Source: JAKBCQ01 sp021807585
Lineage (GTDB): Bacteria; Planctomycetota; Planctomycetia; Isosphaerales; Isosphaeraceae
NCBI GenBank assembly: GCA_027325115.1
Contig: DAHWFG010000189.1
Location: 1-16,986 of the forward strand
Length of the DNA: 16,986 nucleotides
Direction of reading: 5' to 3'
Within the stretch, counting starts at the first letter, position 1. Every line of letters begins with the position of its first letter. Both the position numbers and the translations under genes were made by a program. Below are positions 12,834 through 16,986 of the stretch, in pieces. The notes beneath the pieces are model-generated. The model worked only from the letters and a program-made list of their open reading frames with translations, was not told the DNA's origin and ran no database searches.

Positions 12834-14021
12834 ATGAATGATTTAACACAAAGCGACGTGGAATCGATTTTCTGGATGCGGCGGGCGTTGGCCGAGGCGG
12901 CGTATGGGGCGGGTTTCGTCGAGCCCAATCCGATGGTGGGCGCGGTCGTGGTGCGTGGGGGCGAGGTCGTCGGCGTCGGTCGTCACGAGCGATTCGGCGG
13001 TCCGCACGCCGAGATCGTCGCGCTCTCGAAGGCCGGCGAACGCGCCTCTGGAGCGACGCTTTATGTGACCCTGGAACCTTGCTCACATTTTGGAAAAACT
13101 CCGCCGTGCGTCGATTCGATCGTCGCCGCGGGAATCGCTCGCGTGGTCGCGGCGATGCGCGACCCGTTCCCCAAGGTCGCCGGCGAAGGTTTTCGCAAGT
13201 TGCGATCCGCGGGAATCGAGGTGACGGTCGGTCCGCTCGAAGGCGACGCGATACGATTGAACGCGCCTTATCTTAAGCGATTGTTGATTGGACGACCGTT
13301 CGTCACGGCGAAATGGGGGATGACGCTTGACGGAAAACTTGCGACGTCGACGGGGGATTCGCGTTGGATCACGGGTTTGCGATCGCGCGTCTTGGTTCAT
13401 GAAATCCGCGGAAGAATGGACGCGATCGTGATTGGAAGCGGGACGGCGCTTGCCGACGATCCGCTTTTGACGGTCCGTCCTCGCGGCGCGAGAACGCCGA
13501 TGCGCGTCGTTCTCGACGGTCGATGTCGGCTTGAACCGACGAGTCGACTGGTTCGCTCGGCGCGCGAGACCCCCGTTTTGGTCGCGGTCGGCCGCTCGGC
13601 GCCCGCGGAACGCGTTTCCGCTCTCGAATCCGCGGGATGCCGCGTCGTCGCGTTTTCTCAATCAGAAAGTATACCGATACTAGAATTATTAGATATAATG
13701 GGTTCTCTGGGGATGACGAACGTCCTTGTGGAGGGAGGGGGGACGATTCTGGGAGCGTTTTTCGACTCGGGCGAGGTCGACGCGGTCGAGGCGTTCATCG
13801 CTCCGATCGTCGAGGGGGGGTCGCATCGTTTCGCGCCGGTTTTGGGGAACGGAGTCGCCGCGATCGGCGACGCGATCCGGTTTGAATCGATTCAAACGCG
13901 AGTTCTTGATGAAGATATTCACGTAAGTTGTAGTTGTTCTGTGGAGCGGATCATGCGTGCGGCTTTAAACGGCTCGGTTCTCGAAACGGCGTCGCTTGAC
14001 GATGAATCGATGAATCTGTAA
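12834..14021 (+). CDS. ribD: Bifunctional riboflavin biosynthesis protein RibD (deaminase/reductase)
   Basis: A 395-residue cytoplasmic enzyme performing two successive steps of riboflavin synthesis: deamination of the 2,5-diamino-6-ribosylaminopyrimidinone phosphate and NADPH-dependent reduction of the ribosyl chain. The N-terminal cytidine-deaminase-like domain (about 12-145) has the zinc and proton-shuttle residues in HAE (H58, E60), PCSH (C83) and PPC (C92), with PNPMVGAVVV at 31-40. The C-terminal DHFR-like reductase domain (about 153-370) starts with PFVTAKWGMTLDGKLA and has the SRWITG motif and NVLVEGGGTILGAFF near 295-309. Length is at the upper end of the usual 360-380. The ATG at 12834 has only a weak purine-rich upstream stretch. 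The last 25 residues are not conserved in type. rex follows 25 bp downstream, so the two probably share a transcript. No other rib gene and no FMN riboswitch is seen here. Confidence 0.95.
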   Translation: MNDLTQSDVESIFWMRRALAEAAYGAGFVEPNPMVGAVVVRGGEVVGVGRHERFGGPHAEIVALSKAGERASGATLYVTLEPCSHFGKTPPCVDSIVAAGIARVVAAMRDPFPKVAGEGFRKLRSAGIEVTVGPLEGDAIRLNAPYLKRLLIGRPFVTAKWGMTLDGKLATSTGDSRWITGLRSRVLVHEIRGRMDAIVIGSGTALADDPLLTVRPRGARTPMRVVLDGRCRLEPTSRLVRSARETPVLVAVGRSAPAERVSALESAGCRVVAFSQSESIPILELLDIMGSLGMTNVLVEGGGTILGAFFDSGEVDAVEAFIAPIVEGGSHRFAPVLGNGVAAIGDAIRFESIQTRVLDEDIHVSCSCSVERIMRAALNGSVLETASLDDESMNL

Positions 14022-14046
14022 CATCGAAAATGCGGGACATTTACGG

Positions 14047-14817
14047 ATGTCGCCTTGGGATCCATCGAGAGGAGCGATCGGCCCGGTGAGAGACGTCGCG
14101 CGTGGTCGTTCAGGCCGTTCGGATCGAGACAAGCTCGCCCCCAAGGCGGTAATCGGTCGGGTGAGCCTTTATCTGCGGCAGCTCGAGGTGTTCCACGAGC
14201 GCGGCCTGACGACGATCTCGAGCAGCAGCCTGGGAACGACGCTCGGCGTTAACGACGCGCAGGTGCGGAAGGATCTGGCGTACTTCGGCCAATTCGGCTG
14301 CCCTGGAATTGGTTATCGGATCGACGAATTGATCATTGTCTTGCGCGGGATTTTAGGGATCGATCGCGAGTGGTCGATGGCGCTGATCGGCCTGGGCAAT
14401 TTGGGGCAGGCGTTGTTGAAATACCGTGGATTTCGCGGCCGAGGGTTCAGGATCGTGGCGCTTTTTGACAACGATCCCGTGAAGATCGGCAGGACGTTCG
14501 AGTCGATGACGGTTGAATCGCTGAGTTCGCTCGCCGCCGCGACTCGAGCCCGCGACATCGAAATGGCGATTCTCTGCGTCCCCGCGGACGCCGCTCAACT
14601 CGCCGCGGACATCGTCGTCGCGAGCGGAATCACGGGGATCCTGAACTTCGCTCCCACTCCGCTTGTCTTGCCCGATAAGGTCAACGTCGTCGGCGTCGAT
14701 TTGAGCGTTCAACTCGAACATCTCGCGTATAAGGTGCATAATTCGCAAATCGCGGGGTCGATCGCCCCCGAAGATTCGGCTTCGTCTTTTCGACCGACCT
14801 CGACTTCGCTAGAATGA
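14047..14817 (+). CDS. rex: Redox-sensing transcriptional repressor Rex
   Basis: A 256-residue Rex homologue. Rex dimers bind operators when NAD+ is high and release when NADH binds, thereby controlling respiratory and fermentative genes. The winged-helix DNA-binding domain spans about 31-90, with the signature AQVRKDLAYFGQFG at 71-84 followed by GIGY. The Rossmann NADH-binding domain starts with ALIGLGNLGQAL (G115, G117, G120) and FDND at 140-143; a C-terminal helix for domain swapping fits about 205-240. It has roughly 25 extra basic residues (RGRSGRSDRDK) before the DNA-binding domain. GTG at 14086, 11 bases after GAGGAG (14069-14074), is a good alternative start and would remove 13 of them. 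It lies 25 bp after ribD. No complete Rex operator (TTGTGAA with its inverse at the usual spacing) was found nearby, so autoregulation is not supported. tRNA-Gln follows. Confidence 0.95.
   Translation: MSPWDPSRGAIGPVRDVARGRSGRSDRDKLAPKAVIGRVSLYLRQLEVFHERGLTTISSSSLGTTLGVNDAQVRKDLAYFGQFGCPGIGYRIDELIIVLRGILGIDREWSMALIGLGNLGQALLKYRGFRGRGFRIVALFDNDPVKIGRTFESMTVESLSSLAAATRARDIEMAILCVPADAAQLAADIVVASGITGILNFAPTPLVLPDKVNVVGVDLSVQLEHLAYKVHNSQIAGSIAPEDSASSFRPTSTSLE
14787..14815 (+). promoter_or_regulatory. Candidate promoter of tRNA-Gln inside the end of rex
   Basis: TAGAAT at 14810-14815 matches the -10 consensus at five of six positions; the -35 region (TTTTCG at 14787-14792, 17 bp spacing) is poor. 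The start would be near 14822, giving a leader of about 24 nt before the tRNA. Confidence 0.3.
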
Positions 14818-14845
14818 TGCGCGACGTCGACTTGATTCGCGTCCT

Positions 14846-14916
14846 TACCCGGTGGTGAAATGGTATCACAACAGGTTTTGGTCCTGTTGTTCCAGGTTCG
14901 AATCCTGGCCGGGTAG
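14846..14916 (+). tRNA. tRNA-Gln (anticodon UUG)
   Basis: A 71-nt cloverleaf: acceptor TACCCGG/CCGGGTA with discriminator G, D stem GTGA/TCAC, anticodon stem ACAGG/CCTGT with loop TTTTGGT, variable loop TGTT, and T stem CCAGG/CCTGG with loop TTCGAAT. The anticodon is UUG. The weak U1-A72 pair and G73 agree with bacterial tRNA-Gln identity. CCA is not encoded. There is no intron, in contrast to the CAU tRNA. Confidence 0.96.
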
Positions 14917-15015
14917 CTTGCTCCCATTACGCCGACTTCGTGAACGTTTGGCTTCTCCTCGCCTCATACGACCCCAAATCGATCAGTCGCTTCTCCGTGA
15001 TCGGATGCGATCGTC

Positions 15016-15021
15016 AAGGAA
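15016..15021 (+). promoter_or_regulatory. Ribosome binding site deciding the start of the small unassigned gene
   Basis: AAGGAA lies seven bases before ATG 15029. The same frame stays open back into the tRNA, but no ribosome binding site supports an earlier start. Confidence 0.65.
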
Positions 15022-15028
15022 ACCGAAC

Positions 15029-15385
15029 ATGTACGGCATTCCCGCGGATATCGATTGGAGCTTCATGATCGGCGCCGAGCCGATTCAGATCTGTATTGGA
15101 ACGTATGATGTAATTATAAATTATTCTAAAGATATTAGCATTAGCATGGGAGATTGCTTCGAGTACATTTCCGACGGCGTGGAACTTGCGAGCGATCCGG
15201 AATTATCGCGGAAAGCGACTTCGTTGGTCGCCTTGCTCGGCGCGGTCGTTCGGCGAGTGGACGTCGAGGAGGGCAAGGTGTTGATCCTGACGTTCTCGAA
15301 CGGGGACGTGTTGAAAGTCGCCGATGTGGAAGAGCGTTACGAGAGTTTCACGGTCTGCCGGCCGGGGATGAGTCTTGTGGTATAA
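15029..15385 (+). CDS. Small protein of unknown function (118 residues)
   Basis: I do not recognise this gene with certainty. The product is a 118-residue acidic, soluble protein without signal peptide or membrane segment. It seems to alternate beta strands and short helices: IQICIGTYDVIINY near 19-32, ATSLVALLGAVVRRVDV near 63-79, and a final strand pair KVLILTFSNGDVLKVAD (about 82-98) followed by ERYESFTVCRPG. This final pattern, a strand, a Gly turn, a strand and then an E-S-[FY]-T/I segment, is like small proteins of the DUF6188 kind, but that is a resemblance by eye only. The stretch 15108-15145 is AT-rich and uses codons (AAT, ATT, ATA, TTA-like) unlike neighbouring genes. It follows tRNA-Gln, a common place for inserted DNA, so recent acquisition is possible but unproven. 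Confidence 0.72.
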   Translation: MYGIPADIDWSFMIGAEPIQICIGTYDVIINYSKDISISMGDCFEYISDGVELASDPELSRKATSLVALLGAVVRRVDVEEGKVLILTFSNGDVLKVADVEERYESFTVCRPGMSLVV

Positions 15386-15785
15386 CAGATTATTCAATCG
15401 GAAATATCAATTGTTATTGAGTGAATGACTTCGGGGGTCGTTGTGGTACTTCTCGTCGGCGGGGTGGAGCGTCCCGCTCGGCGCGAGCCCGAAGGTTCGA
15501 TTTCCGGTCGCGGTCTAGTCGTTGTGAATCAAAAGAACCGCATTATTAAAGGAGGGGAATCGGTCGCCCGAACTTGTGGTCGAAGCGTTTCATGAACGTT
15601 TCATAACCGGTTTTGGGGAGGTATTGAGCCGTCGAAAATCGCCTCACTGGTTCCGCGTCGATCGGATCGTGTAAGATGGGCCGTCGACCTCGACCCGAAA
15701 TCGAATCGAATCGGCGAGGTTCGTCCGCAGTCGTCGATTGGGGCGACGAAACCATTACCGCGCAGCGAGTTACGAGACCGGATTC
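15386..15785. other. 400-bp gap before the PRPP synthetase gene
   Basis: No confident gene. TAAGAT at 15672-15677 could be a -10 box for the downstream gene, but no good -35 was found. AAAGGAGGGG at 15548-15557 looks like a strong ribosome binding site yet no frame of useful length follows it. On the reverse strand, 15546-15647 could encode a 33-residue peptide starting with GTG and containing QYLPKTGYETFMKRFDHKF; its codon use is reasonable, so a small gene or a gene remnant is possible. Confidence 0.4.
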
Positions 15786-16769
15786 ATGGATCATTCGCTC
15801 ATCACGTCGCCCAAATGGACCGATCCTTACGGCGAGCTCAAAGTGTTCGCGGGGAGCGCCAGCAAGACGCTGACGCAAGCGATTTGCTCGCTCCTGAAGA
15901 TCGAGCCGGCGCAATCGGAAACGCTTTTTTTTAGCGAGGGAAACGTATTTGTTCGCGTGCTCGAGAACGTCCGCGGCCGCGACGTTTTCATCATTCAAGG
16001 GACCGAGTTTCCGGTGAACGACAACTTCATGGAGCTCTTATTTTGGATCGACGCGTTCAAGCGCGCCAGCGCGTCTCAGGTGACGGCGGTGATCCCGTTT
16101 TTCTCGTACGCCAAGGGGGATAAAAAGGACGAGCCGAGGGTTTCGATCAGGGCGCGGGTTTGCGCCGACATGATCGAATCCGCGGGCGCCGATCGCGTCC
16201 TCACGATGGATCTGCATAGCCCGCAAATTCAGGGGTTTTTTAAGATTCCGGTCGATCATCTGTACGCGGCGCCGGTGTTGATGGATTACTTCCGCGAGAA
16301 GAAGATTCCCGATCTCGTCGTCGCGTCTCCCGACGTCGGTTTCGGCAAGCAGGCGCGGCGGTTCGCCGACATGCTTCGCGCGCCTCTCGTCATCGGCGAC
16401 AAAACCCGAACCGATCATCACGAAAAAGCGCAAGTGCTTGAAATTATCGGCACAGTGGCGGATAAGAACGTATTGATTGTTGACGATTTCACGATTTCGG
16501 GTGGCACGCTGATCGAGATGGCTCGGGCGTGCAAGTCGCGGGGGGCGAAGGAGATTTACGCGTGCGTATCGCACGGGGTGTTCGCCAAAGGGACGACCGC
16601 GAAGCTCGAGCGCAGTCCGATCAAAGAGCTTGTGGTCACCGATACGATCGCGTCGCGTCCCGAGCCGCTTGCGCCGTGCGTTCGCGAGGTCACCGTCGCG
16701 GGGCTTTTCGCCGAGGCGATTCTCTCGATCCATCGGCGCGAAAGCGTCAGTCGATTGTTTAACTTTTAA
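15786..16769 (+). CDS. prs: Ribose-phosphate pyrophosphokinase (PRPP synthetase)
   Basis: A 327-residue cytoplasmic enzyme that transfers pyrophosphate from ATP to ribose 5-phosphate to make PRPP, the precursor of nucleotides, His and Trp. The N-terminal domain includes KVFAGSASKTLTQAI (about 19-33) and NVRGRDVFIIQ (61-71). The metal and substrate motif MDLHSPQIQGFF is at 141-152, the flexible catalytic loop region fits GDKTRTDHHEKAQ at about 204-216, and the PRPP-binding loop is VDDFTISGGT at 232-241. The segment corresponding to the usual YARQDR reads YAKGDKKDEPRVS, so the Arg-Gln pair that contacts ATP in well-studied enzymes is Lys-Gly here. A TTG at 15738 would extend the protein by 16 residues without matching the family, so ATG 15786 is preferred; it has no strong ribosome binding site. 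The length agrees with the family (310-330). It is probably monocistronic. Confidence 0.92.
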   Translation: MDHSLITSPKWTDPYGELKVFAGSASKTLTQAICSLLKIEPAQSETLFFSEGNVFVRVLENVRGRDVFIIQGTEFPVNDNFMELLFWIDAFKRASASQVTAVIPFFSYAKGDKKDEPRVSIRARVCADMIESAGADRVLTMDLHSPQIQGFFKIPVDHLYAAPVLMDYFREKKIPDLVVASPDVGFGKQARRFADMLRAPLVIGDKTRTDHHEKAQVLEIIGTVADKNVLIVDDFTISGGTLIEMARACKSRGAKEIYACVSHGVFAKGTTAKLERSPIKELVVTDTIASRPEPLAPCVREVTVAGLFAEAILSIHRRESVSRLFNF

Positions 16770-16986
16770 GCGAATCGGCGAGAATCGGCGTGGTCGATTT
16801 GATCGAGGCGTGGAGAGCGATCGTCTGTGATCAACGGTTGAACGAATTTTCGGAATTAATCTAGCAAGATGATTGACGACGAGGTCGATTTTCGGCGTGA
16901 TTCCGGGTTGACGGTTTGGGTCCGTCCGATTATGGTTCCGCGCCTATCTCGCGGCGGGACGAAGCGTGCGCGGGCTTCGGCAGGGA
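16770..16986. other. Window end without a clear gene
   Basis: No confident feature. A frame starting with ATG at 16869 stays open to the window edge (39 codons, MIDDEVDFRRDSG at its start) but has no ribosome binding site. A reverse frame ending with a stop near 16860 is equally open. More downstream sequence is needed to choose. No terminator was found after the PRPP synthetase gene. Confidence 0.35.

Noticed and set aside
15522..15538. Possible Rex operator near TTGTGAATCAAAAGAAC
   Set aside because: Only one half-site (TTGTGAA) is present; the inverse half TTCACAA at the required spacing is missing.
15548..15557. Strong ribosome-binding-site-like AAAGGAGGGG
   Set aside because: No start codon at proper distance opens a frame longer than about a dozen codons; on the reverse strand it is merely the end of another frame.

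Overview
The window reads as a chromosomal segment of a GC-rich planctomycete. The main reasons are a DUF1553 (PSD1) gene followed by a DUF1501 twin-arginine gene, which is the signature surface/cytochrome pair of that phylum, and a secreted dockerin-type protein carrying the planctomycete N-terminal LEPR-XLL-like motif. Placement inside Planctomycetia (perhaps the Isosphaeraceae) is inference only. No plasmid, phage or transposase gene is visible, and most genes look like resident chromosomal genes.

Layout. 1-2148: end of a DUF1553 gene and a complete DUF1501 gene. 2367-2751: a promoter and a tRNA gene with anticodon CAU, split by a 275-nt group I intron inserted directly after the anticodon. 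This is the most notable feature; the P4, P5, P6, P7, P9 and P1 pairings and two GNRA loops can be traced by eye, and tRNA finders usually miss such split genes. 2768-6495: two polytopic membrane proteins of glycosyltransferase-C type, one PTPS-related-like and one GT87/DUF2029. 6633-7790: a secreted dockerin-repeat protein ending in a clear intrinsic terminator. 7872-9027: over 1.1 kb without a convincing gene, holding an AT-rich patch, a boxA-like element and two tandem-repeat arrays (18 bp x 4, 39 bp x 4).

9028-12769: lpxA (lipid A synthesis), a convergent single-pass membrane protein with a SHOCT-like helix pair, a divergent secreted Gly/Met-rich protein, and a translationally coupled pair made of an anti-sigma-like membrane protein and an exported helical protein with LP-E-R repeats. 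12834-14817: ribD (riboflavin synthesis) and rex (NADH/NAD-sensing repressor), 25 bp apart. 14846-14916: tRNA-Gln(UUG). 15029-15385: a small unassigned protein. 15786-16769: a PRPP synthetase. The last 217 bases hold no clear gene.

Functional links that can be argued: DUF1553 and DUF1501 act together at the cell surface; ribD and rex tie flavin supply to redox sensing; ribD and PRPP synthetase both draw on pentose phosphate metabolism; the GT-C proteins and LpxA belong to envelope glycan and lipid work. The intron-bearing tRNA, if it is tRNA-Ile2(CAU), would be the AUA decoder, which would make correct splicing essential.
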